From JBLHZY01 sp050633265 (GTDB lineage Bacteria; Pseudomonadota; Alphaproteobacteria; Rhodobacterales; Rhodobacteraceae): a stretch of 64,000 bases of DNA. Positions 26,937 through 36,222 of the stretch are shown piece by piece. The notes under the pieces are model-generated. The model was not told where the DNA came from. It did no database searches and saw only the letters and a list, made by a program, of their open reading frames with translations. How positions within the stretch are numbered: the stretch's first letter is position 1; each line of letters begins with the position of its first letter. Made by a program: the position numbers and the translations under genes. The stretch is from contig JBOEGE010000005.1 of NCBI GenBank assembly GCA_050633265.1, positions 62,001 through 126,000 on the forward strand, given 5' to 3'.

Positions 26937-27743
26937 ATGTCAAACGGATTGATGCAAGGGAAGCGCGGGCTGATTATGGGCCTTGCGAATGATAAATCTA
27001 TCGCTTGGGGCATTGCCAAAGCGCTGGCCGATCAGGGCGCTGAAATTGCGTTCTCTTACCAAGGTGAACAGCTCTTAAAGCGGGTCAATCCATTGGCCGC
27101 GCAGCTTGGCTCTGACACGGTCATTGAATGCGATGTGGGGGATGAGGCCTCTTTGGACGCTTTGTTTGACGCACTGAAAGCCAAGTGGGGCAAGATTGAC
27201 TTTGTTGTTCATGCCATTGGTTTTTCAGATAAAAACGAGCTCCGCGGGCGCTATGTTGATACCAGCCGCGCCAATTTCCAACTCTCGATGGATATTTCGG
27301 TTTATTCCTTTACCGCTGTGGCACAACGCGCCGCTGCGATGATGCCCGATGGCGGCTCTTTGCTGACCCTCTCTTATTATGGCGCGGAAAAAGTGATGCC
27401 GCACTATAATGTGATGGGTGTGGCCAAGGCGGCTTTGGAAGCCTCTGTGCGCTATATGGCCGAGGACCTTGGCAAAGATGCGATCCGGGTCAATGCGATT
27501 TCTGCGGGCACAATCAAAACACTGGCCGCTTCGGGCATTGGCGATTTTCGCTATATCCTGAAATGGAACGAATATAATTCGCCCCTGCGCCGCACGGTTC
27601 ATCAAGATGAGGTGGGCAATTCCGCGCTTTATCTGCTCTCTGATCTTAGCTCGGCTGTAACCGGCGAAATCCACCATGTGGACAGTGGCTATCACATCGT
27701 GGGTATGAAGGCGGTCGATGCGCCTGATATTTCCAAAGGCTAA
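26937..27743 (+). CDS. fabI: Enoyl-[acyl-carrier-protein] reductase (NADH)
   Basis: Last reductive step of each fatty-acid elongation round. The 268-residue short-chain dehydrogenase-like enzyme has the FabI pattern: GLIMGLANDKSIAWGIAKAL as nucleotide-binding region, VVHAIGFSDKNEL, and the catalytic Tyr157-(6 residues)-Lys164 in HYNVMGVAKAALEA with the additional Tyr147 (LSYYGAEK). AGTIKTLAASGI is the substrate-loop signature that distinguishes FabI from other SDRs. It is followed three bases later by a LysE-family gene and so probably begins a small operon. Confidence 0.96.
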   Translation: MSNGLMQGKRGLIMGLANDKSIAWGIAKALADQGAEIAFSYQGEQLLKRVNPLAAQLGSDTVIECDVGDEASLDALFDALKAKWGKIDFVVHAIGFSDKNELRGRYVDTSRANFQLSMDISVYSFTAVAQRAAAMMPDGGSLLTLSYYGAEKVMPHYNVMGVAKAALEASVRYMAEDLGKDAIRVNAISAGTIKTLAASGIGDFRYILKWNEYNSPLRRTVHQDEVGNSALYLLSDLSSAVTGEIHHVDSGYHIVGMKAVDAPDISKG

Positions 27744-27746
27744 GCC

Positions 27747-28364
27747 ATGACATTTGCCGCGCTTGCTGCAATTTATTTTGTTCATCTTGCGGCAGCGATC
27801 TCGCCCGGCCCGGCTGTTTTGCTGGCGGCGCGCACCTCTTTGCGCGAAGGCATGCTGCGCGGCGCCTATCTGGCAATTGGCATTGGGCTTGGGGCCTGTG
27901 TCTGGGCGGTGGCGGCTTTGTTTGGGCTTGGGATTTTGTTCAGACATGCCCCTGCCCTGCTCAATCTGCTGAAATTTGGCGGCGCGGCCTATCTGATCTA
28001 TCTCGCTTGGAAAATGTGGCGCCATGCGCCCGATCCGATTGAAGAAGGGGATAAGATCAACAGCCGAGCTTTGTCCAACCTTGGTTTGATCTGGCTTGGC
28101 ATCACCACCCAGCTTGCCAATCCCAAACCGGCTGTGTTTTTCGGCACGATCTTTTTAACCTTCATTCCCGCCCATGCCCCGCTTTGGGCCTATGCTGCGA
28201 TCCTTTTGATGATTTTCATCAATGATTGCGGCTGGAATATCATCGTGGCGCGCATCTTTTCGCTTGAACGCACGCGCCGCGGCTATCTAAACCTAAAGAC
28301 ATCAATTGATCGCTGCTTTGGCGGGCTGCTGGCTCTGCTTGGCATCAAGCTCGCGCTGACCTGA
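27747..28364 (+). CDS. LysE/RhtB-family amino-acid exporter
   Basis: A 205-residue inner-membrane protein with about six helices. The N-terminus FVHLAAAISPGPAVLLAARTSLREG carries the LysE-family SPGP motif and the R-x-G block; ITTQLANPKPAVFFGTIFL is the second conserved region (NPK). Members export amino acids such as lysine, threonine or homoserine; the substrate here is unknown. It follows fabI almost directly and precedes gpt by ten bases, so the three may share a transcript. Confidence 0.9.
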   Translation: MTFAALAAIYFVHLAAAISPGPAVLLAARTSLREGMLRGAYLAIGIGLGACVWAVAALFGLGILFRHAPALLNLLKFGGAAYLIYLAWKMWRHAPDPIEEGDKINSRALSNLGLIWLGITTQLANPKPAVFFGTIFLTFIPAHAPLWAYAAILLMIFINDCGWNIIVARIFSLERTRRGYLNLKTSIDRCFGGLLALLGIKLALT

Positions 28365-28374
28365 GGAGAGCACT

Positions 28375-28878
28375 ATGACCGACCGTTTGCCCCATGAAAA
28401 AGGCTTTCACGTTAGCTGGGATCAAATTCACCGGGATTCGCGCGCGCTTGCATGGCGGCTTGATGGGCGCGGCCCCAATGATGGCGCATGGAAAGCGGTT
28501 GTTGCGATCACGCGCGGCGGTATGGCCCCGGCGATGATTGTCGCGCGCGAGCTTGATATTCGCACGGTCGATACGATCTCGGTCAAGAGCTATGATCATC
28601 AAGAACAGGCGAGCGCCTCGGTTCTTAAGGCGCCGGATGCAACGATGATGGGCGACGGGACGGGAATTCTTGTTGTTGATGATCTCGTCGATACAGGCAA
28701 AACGCTTGAACTGGTGCGTGCGCTCTATCCAAATGCGCATTTTGCCACTGTCTATGCCAAGCCAAAGGGCAATGCGCAGGTCGATACTTTCATCACTGAA
28801 GTCTCGCAGGATACATGGATTTTCTTTCCTTGGGATATGGCGCTTCAATATGTTGAGCCTTACCGCGGCAAGGATTGA
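28375..28878 (+). CDS. gpt: Xanthine (guanine/hypoxanthine) phosphoribosyltransferase
   Basis: Purine salvage enzyme, 167 residues, transferring phosphoribose from PRPP to xanthine or guanine. The PRPP-binding motif is GILVVDDLVDTGKTLEL (about residues 98-114), the N-terminal region has VVAITRGGMAPAMIVARELDI, and the C-terminal hood is WIFFPWD, which matches E. coli Gpt (XPRT) rather than Hpt. The start is preceded by AGGAGAG. Probably cotranscribed with the LysE-type gene. Confidence 0.93.
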   Translation: MTDRLPHEKGFHVSWDQIHRDSRALAWRLDGRGPNDGAWKAVVAITRGGMAPAMIVARELDIRTVDTISVKSYDHQEQASASVLKAPDATMMGDGTGILVVDDLVDTGKTLELVRALYPNAHFATVYAKPKGNAQVDTFITEVSQDTWIFFPWDMALQYVEPYRGKD

Positions 28879-29068
28879 TCGCAATTTGAGGGCAGCTTTT
28901 TAAAGCGTTTAATGCCTTCGGCGAGGATATTTGCACAACTGTGAATGCAGTGAGAGAGCTTTTGAGCGGTTATGGCGGCTTGGGCGGGAAAACCTGAGCC
29001 TGTGATCTTGCCCCGCCCGCCCTTCCCGCATAGACATTCGCGAAGGGTTTTCAAAAGGGTGATGAAGC

Positions 29069-30931
29069 ATGGCTGGCGGCGCAAAAGGAAGTGTTTCGAA
29101 ACTGTTTGGTGGGGGGCTTTTGCTTTTGCTCGTTGTTGGTCTTGCTGGCTTTGGCACGGCCAATTTTGGCGGCTCTATCAGCTCGGTTGGCAAAGTGGGC
29201 GATACTGAGATCGCGGTTTCGCGGTATAGCCGGGAATTGACCCAGGAATTGGCCGCCTTTGAAGCCCAGACGAATATCCGCTTTACCATGGAGCAGGCGC
29301 GCCAATTTGGCATTGATCGCAATGTCTTGGATCGTTTGGTTAATCAGGCCGCTTTGGAAGATGAAGCGCAGCGCGCCGGAATATCGACAGGCGATGCTTC
29401 GGTGCGCGATCAGATCGTTGCGATCCCGAATTTTCAGGGGCTTGATGGCAATTTTGATACCGAGGCCTATCGCGCCACGCTGCGCCAGGCCAACCTTTCC
29501 GTAAGTGAATTTGAGGGCCAAATCCGCGCCGATCTTTCGCGCAATCTTATTCAGGCCGCGGTTTTGGCCGGTGCCACGGCGCCACAGCCCCAAACCGATT
29601 TGCTGATGGCCTGGGTTGGGGAGCAGCGCGATTTGGCCTGGATTTCGCTTGGGCCGAACGAATTGACCGACAGTCTTGGCGAACCTTCTGAGGCCGATTT
29701 GACCGCCTATTACAACGCCCATCCCGATGAATTCACTTTGCCCGCCGCAAAGAACATCACTTATGCATGGCTTTCGCCCGAGATGGTGATGGATATCGAC
29801 GCGGTGGATGATCTTGCGTTGCGCGCTTTGTATCAGGAGCGGATTGCCGATTATGTTACGCCTGAGCGGCGCCTTGTTGAGCGTTTGGTCTTTGGCACTG
29901 AGGAAGAAGCCGCCGCCGCGCGCGCGCAGATTGACAGCGATGAGACCAGCTTTGATGCGCTGGTTGAGGCGCGCGGACTGACCCTTGCGGATATTGATTT
30001 GGGGGATGTGTCTCAGGCCGATCTGGGCGCTGCGGGGGCGGAAGTCTTTGCCGCGGCTGAGCCGGGGATCATCGGGCCTGTGCAAAGCGATCTGGGCCCT
30101 GCTTTGATCCGGATCAATGCGATTCTGGCCGCTTCTGAGATCACTTACGACGAGGCGCGCGATGAGCTGGCGGATGAGTATTTGGCCGATGCAGCCCGGC
30201 GCGATATCGAGGCGCGCATTGATGATCTGGATGATTTGCTTGCCTCAGGAGCGACATTGGAAGAGCTCGCCAAAGAGCCGCAGTTTGAGCTTGGAACCCT
30301 GCGCTGGACACCCGATATGAGCGAAGGGATCGCGGCGAATGAAGAGTTCTCTGAGGAAGCCGCCGCCATTTCTGCCGATGATTTCCCGGAAATTCGCACC
30401 CTGTTTGATGGCGGAATTTTCGCGATGCGCCTTGACAGCGAAGAAGGCCCAGCCCTTCAGCCGCAAGCCGATGTGCAAGTCGCTGTGATCCAGGGCTGGG
30501 AAGCAGAAGAAACGGCAAAACGCCTGAAAGAACAAGCGGATGCGCTTGTTGCACGGCTTGCTGCGGGCGAGACAATTGATGATCTTGGGTATGAGGTCAC
30601 CCGCGTTGAAAACACGCAGCGCACGGGCTTTTTGGACGGCACCCCAGAGGATATGTTGCGCGATGCTTTCGCCGCTGAGCGCGGCGTGCCTTTGCTTTCG
30701 AGCGGCCAGATTGACGGCTCGCAGATGATCTTTTTGACGCTGGTCGAAGCCATCAACGCGCCCGATCCAGACGCGCCCGAAAACGATCGCATCCGCGCCT
30801 CGATCGAGAACCAAACTGCACAGAGCTTTGGGCAGGATGTTTTGGATGCCTTTACCGGGGCGATCCGCGCCGAAGTGGGCATCGAAATCCGCCAGACCGC
30901 GCTGAATGCGGTTCATGCGAACATCCCCTAA
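29069..30931 (+). CDS. PpiD-like periplasmic folding chaperone (SurA_N/parvulin)
   Basis: A 620-residue membrane-anchored protein. An N-terminal helix (LLLLLVVGLAGFG, about residues 15-30) anchors it in the inner membrane; then a SurA_N-type chaperone region (ISSVGKVGDTEIAVSRYSRELTQEL-like start, around 35-200), and a parvulin-like region from about residue 230 (EEAAAARAQIDSDETSFDAL, DLGDVSQADLG, GIIGPVQSDLGPALIRI). Members help outer-membrane proteins fold as they leave the Sec channel; the parvulin domain is often inactive. It stands 20 bases before trpE, a surprising but apparently cotranscribed pair. Confidence 0.9.
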   Translation: MAGGAKGSVSKLFGGGLLLLLVVGLAGFGTANFGGSISSVGKVGDTEIAVSRYSRELTQELAAFEAQTNIRFTMEQARQFGIDRNVLDRLVNQAALEDEAQRAGISTGDASVRDQIVAIPNFQGLDGNFDTEAYRATLRQANLSVSEFEGQIRADLSRNLIQAAVLAGATAPQPQTDLLMAWVGEQRDLAWISLGPNELTDSLGEPSEADLTAYYNAHPDEFTLPAAKNITYAWLSPEMVMDIDAVDDLALRALYQERIADYVTPERRLVERLVFGTEEEAAAARAQIDSDETSFDALVEARGLTLADIDLGDVSQADLGAAGAEVFAAAEPGIIGPVQSDLGPALIRINAILAASEITYDEARDELADEYLADAARRDIEARIDDLDDLLASGATLEELAKEPQFELGTLRWTPDMSEGIAANEEFSEEAAAISADDFPEIRTLFDGGIFAMRLDSEEGPALQPQADVQVAVIQGWEAEETAKRLKEQADALVARLAAGETIDDLGYEVTRVENTQRTGFLDGTPEDMLRDAFAAERGVPLLSSGQIDGSQMIFLTLVEAINAPDPDAPENDRIRASIENQTAQSFGQDVLDAFTGAIRAEVGIEIRQTALNAVHANIP

Positions 30932-30951
30932 GCGACTGTAAGGAAACCAAA

Positions 30952-32466
30952 ATGGTGAGCTTGACCCCCGCTTATGATGATTTCGCCGCCCGCTTTGGCA
31001 ATGGTGAAAACCAAGTGGTCTATGCGCGCCTTGCGGCCGATTTGGATACGCCGGTTTCCCTGATGCTCAAACTGGCCGAAGCGCGCAAAGACAGTTTCAT
31101 GCTCGAAAGCGTGACAGGCGGCGAGGTGCGCGGGCGCTACTCGATCATCGGGATGAAGCCGGATCTGATCTGGCAATGCCGGGGCGAAACGGCGCAAATC
31201 AATCGCATGGCCCGCATTGATCCTGAAAGCTTTACCGATGAAGCCGCCGCCCCGCTTGAAAGCCTGCGCGCACTGATTGCCGAAAGCCGCATTGATCTGC
31301 CCGCCGATCTGCCTGCCTCTTCGGCCGGGCTTTTTGGCTATCTGGGCTATGATATGATCCGCTTGGTTGAGCATCTGCCGGATGTGAATCCCGATCCTTT
31401 GGGCCTGCCAGATGCGGTGATGATGCGCCCCTCTGTGATTGCGGTTTTGGATGGGGTGAAGGGCGATGTGATCGTTGTTTCGCCGGCATGGGCAGGGTCT
31501 GGCCTTTCGCCGCGCGCCGCTTATGCGCAGGCTTGCGAACGGGTCATGGATGCGGTCCGTGATCTTGAGCGCGCCGCGCCTGCCGACAGCCACGATCTTG
31601 GCGATAGCGCGCCCGTGGCCGACCCTGTTTCAAACTTTACCCATGAAGGATACCTGCAAGCCGTTGAAAAGGCAAAAGAATATATCCGCGCAGGCGATAT
31701 CTTTCAGGTCGTCCCCTCGCAGCGCTGGACCGTCGATTTCCCGCTGCCGCCTTTCGCGCTATATCGCTCTTTGCGCCGCACCAACCCATCGCCATTCATG
31801 TTCTACTTCAACTTTGGCGGCTTCCAAGTGATCGGCGCCTCGCCGGAAATCCTTGTGCGGGTCTTTGATGGCGAAGTCACCATTCGCCCCATCGCAGGCA
31901 CCCGCCCACGCGGCGCAACCCCCGAACAAGACAAGGCCTACGAGGCCGATCTGCTCGCGGATCAAAAGGAATTGGCCGAACATCTGATGCTGCTCGATCT
32001 GGGCCGCAATGATACGGGCCGGGTCTCGAAAATCGGCACGGTCAAGCCAACCGAGCAATTCATCATCGAACGCTACAGCCATGTGATGCATATCGTTTCC
32101 AATGTCACAGGCGAGCTATCGGATGATCACGATGCGCTCTCGGCCTTCTTTGCCGGGATGCCCGCCGGAACGGTTTCCGGCGCGCCAAAAGTGCGCGCGA
32201 TGGAGATCATTGACGAGCTTGAGCCAGAAAAGCGCGGCGTTTACGGCGGCGGCTTGGGCTATTTCGCGGCCAATGGCGATATGGATATGTGCATCGCGCT
32301 GCGCACAGCCGTTCTCAAGGATGAAAAGCTATATATTCAGGCCGGCGGCGGCGTTGTTTATGACAGCGACCCAGAAGCCGAATATATGGAAACTGTCAAT
32401 AAATCCAAAGCGATACGCCAAGCCGCAGAAGACGCAGGCCTGTTTACCCGCCAAGGCAATCGCTAA
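30952..32466 (+). CDS. trpE: Anthranilate synthase component I
   Basis: Makes anthranilate from chorismate, first tryptophan step, with ammonia supplied by TrpG. The 504-residue protein has an N-terminal regulatory domain (LMLKLAEARKDSFMLESV, with the Leu-Glu-Ser element of the tryptophan site) and the chorismate-binding domain with IFQVVPSQRW, IGASPEILVRV, TIRPIAGTRPRG, LLDLGRNDTGRV and FAGMPAGTVSGAPKVRAMEII. RBS TAAGGAAA precedes the start. trpG and trpD are close by, but a divergent-polysaccharide-deacetylase gene on the other strand lies between. No Trp-rich leader peptide was found in the 20-base gap to the upstream gene. Confidence 0.96.
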   Translation: MVSLTPAYDDFAARFGNGENQVVYARLAADLDTPVSLMLKLAEARKDSFMLESVTGGEVRGRYSIIGMKPDLIWQCRGETAQINRMARIDPESFTDEAAAPLESLRALIAESRIDLPADLPASSAGLFGYLGYDMIRLVEHLPDVNPDPLGLPDAVMMRPSVIAVLDGVKGDVIVVSPAWAGSGLSPRAAYAQACERVMDAVRDLERAAPADSHDLGDSAPVADPVSNFTHEGYLQAVEKAKEYIRAGDIFQVVPSQRWTVDFPLPPFALYRSLRRTNPSPFMFYFNFGGFQVIGASPEILVRVFDGEVTIRPIAGTRPRGATPEQDKAYEADLLADQKELAEHLMLLDLGRNDTGRVSKIGTVKPTEQFIIERYSHVMHIVSNVTGELSDDHDALSAFFAGMPAGTVSGAPKVRAMEIIDELEPEKRGVYGGGLGYFAANGDMDMCIALRTAVLKDEKLYIQAGGGVVYDSDPEAEYMETVNKSKAIRQAAEDAGLFTRQGNR

Positions 32467-32490
32467 GTGAAACGCCCCTGATCAGGCACG

Positions 32491-32518
32491 AAAAAGGCAG
32501 GGGCCATCCCCGCCTTTT
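32491..32518. terminator. Bidirectional terminator between trpE and the convergent deacetylase gene
   Basis: AAAAAGGC-(A)-GGGG / CCCC-GCCTTTT with a 4-base loop and one bulged A. A and T tracts flank both sides, serving both genes. Confidence 0.75.
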
Positions 32519-32546
32519 CCAATTCAAATGCTGCGATCCGCGCCGC

Positions 32547-34061
32547 CTATTCCGCCAGTAAAACAGCCGAAACCGGCGCAAGAGCGACACTGGCCGCACG
32601 TTTGCCAAGGCGCCATTCCGCAAGGGCCGCCAAGGCCTGCGGCGATGTCGATCCAACAACAACAACCCCCGCCTGCTGCGCCGCCCGAAACGCTGCACTG
32701 TCCAAATAGCGCTTCATCGCAGCGCTGTCGCGCCCCTCGCCATCAAAAATCTGCGAAACAATCGCCGCAGGAACCCCGCCGCGCCGCGCGATCTGCTCGG
32801 CCGAATTTAGCCCGCGCGCATAGCTCAAAACACCAAGCCCCGATGGCCCCGCGCTCGCAACAACCTGCGTCGCCACAGCGCTGCCCGATTGGAATGCCGC
32901 CGCGGGCACATCCATGATCGCAACCGCTTCGGGCACCGCGCCAATTGCCTGCTCAATCGACACAGCAACATCACTTGGCTGCGCCCCCTCAGGCAGGGCA
33001 GCGATGCTCAAAACCTCAAGCCCGGCTGCACGGTAATAGGCGGCTGTATCGGCGGCATCTGCGCGGGTCGCCTCAATCGCAAAGGAAACCGCAAAGGGGA
33101 GGTTTTTCAGCTCGCTTTCGCTCAAAAGCTTGGAGCCATCATCAATCAAAACGATCGCCATCAATGGGCGTGCTTCGGGATTTTCAAAGGGCCGCGCATA
33201 GCGTTCAATCGCCTTGTCGCTTTGCGGCGCATCCCCGTCTGCGCTTGGGGCGCCTGCTGCATTGGCGCCGGTTTGCGGATCCGCGCCAATGCTGGCAAGC
33301 CGCCCAGTTTTGACATTTTGCGCAAGGTTTCCAAGGCCTTCGCTCTTGGTCCCAAGGGCCGCCGGGGCCGTACCAATCGCGCCCGGTTTCTCCATCAAAC
33401 TGGGGGTCTCTGCTTCGGGATCACCTGCCTGAGCATTCTCAGACGGCTGCGGATCAGTGCCAGCCTCGGGCATGGCCTCTTCTGTTTGCGCCGGGACTTT
33501 GGCAGGCGCAGCACCGGGCGCGGCCTCTGCACCTTGCCCAAGCACTACAGCCCCCTGTTCTTCGCCCAAAGAGGGCGCAATCGGGCGCGCGATCTGCGCA
33601 GAAACCTGGGGCGCAGAATCGCGCGGCGTGGCGGCCGGAGCCCCGGCAACAGGCGCTTCATCCGCCCCGGTGGCACTTGGCGCATTGGCCTCGGGCATCG
33701 GCAAAACAGGATCATCCGCGCCCGGGCTTGTCTCAAGCGCGCCCCCCTCACCCGCGGTGGGCGGGCGCAAAGCATCGGCGCTGGTTACATCCGCATCGGG
33801 CGCCTCGTCGCGCTGATCTTGCGGCGCGGCCTGCGAATTCTCGGGGTTTTGGGCCATTTCAACGGCGGGCGCATCGCTTCCTTGCGCCGCGCTCAAAGGC
33901 GCTTGTTCCTCAGCAGCGGGCGGCGCGCTCAAAGCGCTCAACTCAACTGTGCCGGCCGACTGGCTCAAAACCGCAAGCCCAAGCCCGCTGACCAAACCAC
34001 CCCAGATTACCCCTGAGAACATTCCACGCGCCATGTAACCACTCCATCTCGCACCTTTCAC
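32547..34061 (-). CDS. Divergent polysaccharide deacetylase (YibQ/DUF610) family protein
   Basis: A 504-residue envelope protein. Residues 1-45 form a signal/anchor (MFSGVIWGGLVSGLGLAVLSQS). A long low-complexity Ala/Pro/Glu linker runs to about residue 290. The C-terminal domain starts at RPLMAIVLIDDGSKLLSESELKNLP and has FAVSFAIEATRADAADTAAYYRAAGLEVL, SVEQAIGAVPEAVAIMD and a final VVVVGSTSP strand, the layout of family-2 divergent polysaccharide deacetylases. This family usually lacks the full metal-binding His/Asp set, so catalysis is uncertain; a link to septal peptidoglycan is often suggested. Located between trpE and trpG on the opposite strand. Confidence 0.85.
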   Translation of the reverse strand: MKGARWSGYMARGMFSGVIWGGLVSGLGLAVLSQSAGTVELSALSAPPAAEEQAPLSAAQGSDAPAVEMAQNPENSQAAPQDQRDEAPDADVTSADALRPPTAGEGGALETSPGADDPVLPMPEANAPSATGADEAPVAGAPAATPRDSAPQVSAQIARPIAPSLGEEQGAVVLGQGAEAAPGAAPAKVPAQTEEAMPEAGTDPQPSENAQAGDPEAETPSLMEKPGAIGTAPAALGTKSEGLGNLAQNVKTGRLASIGADPQTGANAAGAPSADGDAPQSDKAIERYARPFENPEARPLMAIVLIDDGSKLLSESELKNLPFAVSFAIEATRADAADTAAYYRAAGLEVLSIAALPEGAQPSDVAVSIEQAIGAVPEAVAIMDVPAAAFQSGSAVATQVVASAGPSGLGVLSYARGLNSAEQIARRGGVPAAIVSQIFDGEGRDSAAMKRYLDSAAFRAAQQAGVVVVGSTSPQALAALAEWRLGKRAASVALAPVSAVLLAE

Positions 34062-34164
34062 AGGCGCATTTTTTATCCGCGCCCTTGACCCTTGGCGGCG
34101 CGTTGTTCACATGTATAGCGTGACATTAAACGGGGTTCACCCCTTTTTACCAAAGGCTTGCACC

Positions 34165-34746
34165 ATGCTGCTCTTGATCGATAACTACGACAGTTTCACC
34201 TATAATCTTGTCCATTATTTGGGCGAACTGGGCGCAGATGTTCAAGTGTGGCGCAATGATGCGCTGGATGTGCAAAAGGCGATGGCGCTGAAACCTGCGG
34301 GGATCCTGCTATCCCCAGGGCCAAAAACACCAAATGAGGCCGGGATTTGCCTGCCGCTAACGATGGCCGCCGCCGAGGCGCGCATCCCCTTGATGGGCGT
34401 CTGCCTTGGGCATCAAACCATTGGCCAAGCCTTTGGCGGGCAAGTGCTGCGCTGCGATGAGATCGTGCATGGCAAAATGGGCAAGATCGAACACGACGGC
34501 AAAGGCCTGTTCAAAGGCCTCCCCTCGCCCTTTGCTGCAACGCGCTATCACTCGCTCGTTGTGGATCGCGCCACTCTGCCCGATTGCCTTGAAATCACCG
34601 GCGCGCTTGAAAACGGCACGATCATGGGCCTGTCGCACCGCGATTTGCCAATCCACGGCGTGCAGTTTCATCCCGAATCCATTGCCTCAGAACATGGGCA
34701 TAAAATCCTGCAAAACTTCCTTGATGAAATGGCGGTGCCCGCATGA
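34165..34746 (+). CDS. trpG: Anthranilate synthase component II (glutamine amidotransferase)
   Basis: Class I glutamine amidotransferase, 193 residues, releasing ammonia for TrpE. It shows LLIDNYDSFTYNLVHYLGELGA, the oxyanion strand ILLSPGPKTPNEAG, the nucleophile Cys80 in MGVCLGHQTIGQAFGG, and the His-Glu pair in GVQFHPESIASEHG. A longer frame opens at 34111, but ATG 34165 gives the standard N-terminus. Its RBS (AAAGGC) is weak. Its last four bases overlap the trpD start (ATGA), so the two are translationally coupled. Confidence 0.95.
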   Translation: MLLLIDNYDSFTYNLVHYLGELGADVQVWRNDALDVQKAMALKPAGILLSPGPKTPNEAGICLPLTMAAAEARIPLMGVCLGHQTIGQAFGGQVLRCDEIVHGKMGKIEHDGKGLFKGLPSPFAATRYHSLVVDRATLPDCLEITGALENGTIMGLSHRDLPIHGVQFHPESIASEHGHKILQNFLDEMAVPA

Positions 34747-35765
34747 GCGATGCTCTCAAACCTCTGATCGCCGCCGCCGCAGACCGCCCGCTTGACCCGA
34801 CCGAGGCCAAAGCCGCCTTTGATATCCTCTTTCGCGGCGAAGCGACCGCAGCCCAAATCGGCGGGCTGTTGATGGCGCTGCGCACGCGCGGCGAAACGGT
34901 TGGCGAATATGCGGCCGCCGCAACTGTGATGCGCGCCCATTGCCTGCCGGTAAAGGCGCCAAAAGGCGCAATCGACATCGTCGGAACCGGCGGATCGGGC
35001 AAACCAACGCTGCAAATTTCAACCGCAACCGCCTTTACCGTGGCAGGTGCAGGCGTGCCCGTGGCCAAACATGGCAATCGCAAACTCAGCTCAAATTCCG
35101 GCGCGGCAGATGCGCTTGGGGTCAATGGAATCGAGGTCATGGTCGGCGCGTCAATCGTTGAAGAGGCGCTCGCAACCATCGGCATCGCCTTTATGATGGC
35201 CCCGATGCATCACCCGGCCATTCGCCATGTCATGCCTGCGCGCACCGAACTTGGCACCCGCACGATCTTTAATATCCTCGGCCCGCTGACCAATCCCGCA
35301 GGGGTAAAGCGCCAACTCACGGGCGCATTTTCCCGCGATCTGATCGCCCCGATGGCCGAAACGCTTGGGCAGCTTGGCTCGGAAAAAGCATGGCTCGTGC
35401 ATGGCTCAGATGGCACCGATGAGCTGACAATCACAGGCATCAGTTGGGTGGCTGTGCTTGAAAACGGCGCGGTTGGCTTGCGCGAGCTTCACCCAGAAGA
35501 GGCCGGCCTGCCCGTCCATCCTTTTGAGGCGATCACCGGCGGCACACCAGAGCAAAATGGCAAGGCTTTGCGCGGGGTTTTAAGCGGCGAAAAGAACGCT
35601 TATCGCGATGCTGTTTTGCTGAATGCGGCGGGCGCTTTGATCGTTGCAGATCGCGCGAAGTCTTTGCCAGAAGGCGTTGAAATTGCGGCAGAAAGCATTG
35701 ATAGCGGCGCGGCTCTTGGCAAACTAGAGGCGCTTGCCAGCCTGACCAAAGGAAAAGGCGCATAA
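34743..35765 (+). CDS. trpD: Anthranilate phosphoribosyltransferase
   Basis: Second tryptophan step, joining anthranilate to PRPP. The 340-residue protein has the PRPP/glycine-rich loop DIVGTGGSGKPTLQISTATA, the substrate block KHGNRKLSSNSGAADALGVNG, FMMAPMHHPAIRHVMPARTELGTRTIFNILGPLTNP and HGSDGTDEL. The start overlaps the trpG stop. The stop codon lies in the loop of the terminator that ends the operon, so trpC, often the next gene in related genomes, is not in this operon. Confidence 0.96.
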   Translation: MSDALKPLIAAAADRPLDPTEAKAAFDILFRGEATAAQIGGLLMALRTRGETVGEYAAAATVMRAHCLPVKAPKGAIDIVGTGGSGKPTLQISTATAFTVAGAGVPVAKHGNRKLSSNSGAADALGVNGIEVMVGASIVEEALATIGIAFMMAPMHHPAIRHVMPARTELGTRTIFNILGPLTNPAGVKRQLTGAFSRDLIAPMAETLGQLGSEKAWLVHGSDGTDELTITGISWVAVLENGAVGLRELHPEEAGLPVHPFEAITGGTPEQNGKALRGVLSGEKNAYRDAVLLNAAGALIVADRAKSLPEGVEIAAESIDSGAALGKLEALASLTKGKGA

Positions 35766-35779
35766 CAGCTGCGCCTTTT
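35753..35779. terminator. Terminator overlapping the trpD stop codon
   Basis: AAAAGGCGC (35753-35761) and GCGCCTTTT (35771-35779), a perfect 9-bp inverted repeat whose loop contains the trpD TAA. It lies between convergent genes, so it can act in both directions. Confidence 0.75.
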
Positions 35780-35785
35780 CGCATT

Positions 35786-35983
35786 TCACACGGGCATATT
35801 GTCAAACAAATCCGTCTCATCGCCCGAGGATATATCGCGCGCCTTTTTGCCCGTTTCATGCAGCTCGGGATCAAGGCGATCATGCAGCGCTTTCTTGAGG
35901 TCGCGCGCTTTTTGACCATCCCCAATCACCTCATCAACAGCCGCATCGACCGCCTGTAAGGTCTTGTTTTCTTCAGGTTTCAT
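35786..35983 (-). CDS. Small charged hypothetical protein
   Basis: A 65-residue acidic, helical protein beginning MKPEENKTLQAVDAAVDE and ending DETDLFDNMPV. A longer frame extends to 36148, but GGAGGAG seven bases before ATG 35983 is an excellent ribosome binding site and fixes the start. No cysteines, no signal, no membrane segment; it may be a small stress or binding protein. I do not recognise the family. Single gene, convergent with trpD. Confidence 0.7.
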   Translation of the reverse strand: MKPEENKTLQAVDAAVDEVIGDGQKARDLKKALHDRLDPELHETGKKARDISSGDETDLFDNMPV

Positions 35984-36222
35984 GATGTTCTCCTCCAGTA
36001 TGGTTGCATATCGAAAAGCCTGCGCCCAGTTGCGCAGCTTTTCAGCCAAGGCAGCACGTTTTGGAGGGGCGCAAAGGATCACAACGGCGCATTCATTTCC
36101 TGCGCATCCCTGCCCCAAGGCCCAAACACGGCGCTTTGCTGACTTCACAATATTAGAGGTGTTTTGCCGCCTTTGCGTTGATTCAGGTCAAGCATCGGCC
36201 GGCACTGGGGAATTCAGCTGAT

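Noticed and set aside
29051..30085. 344-codon minus-strand frame opposite the PpiD-like gene
   Set aside because: No RBS, shadow composition, and the opposite strand encodes a recognisable protein.
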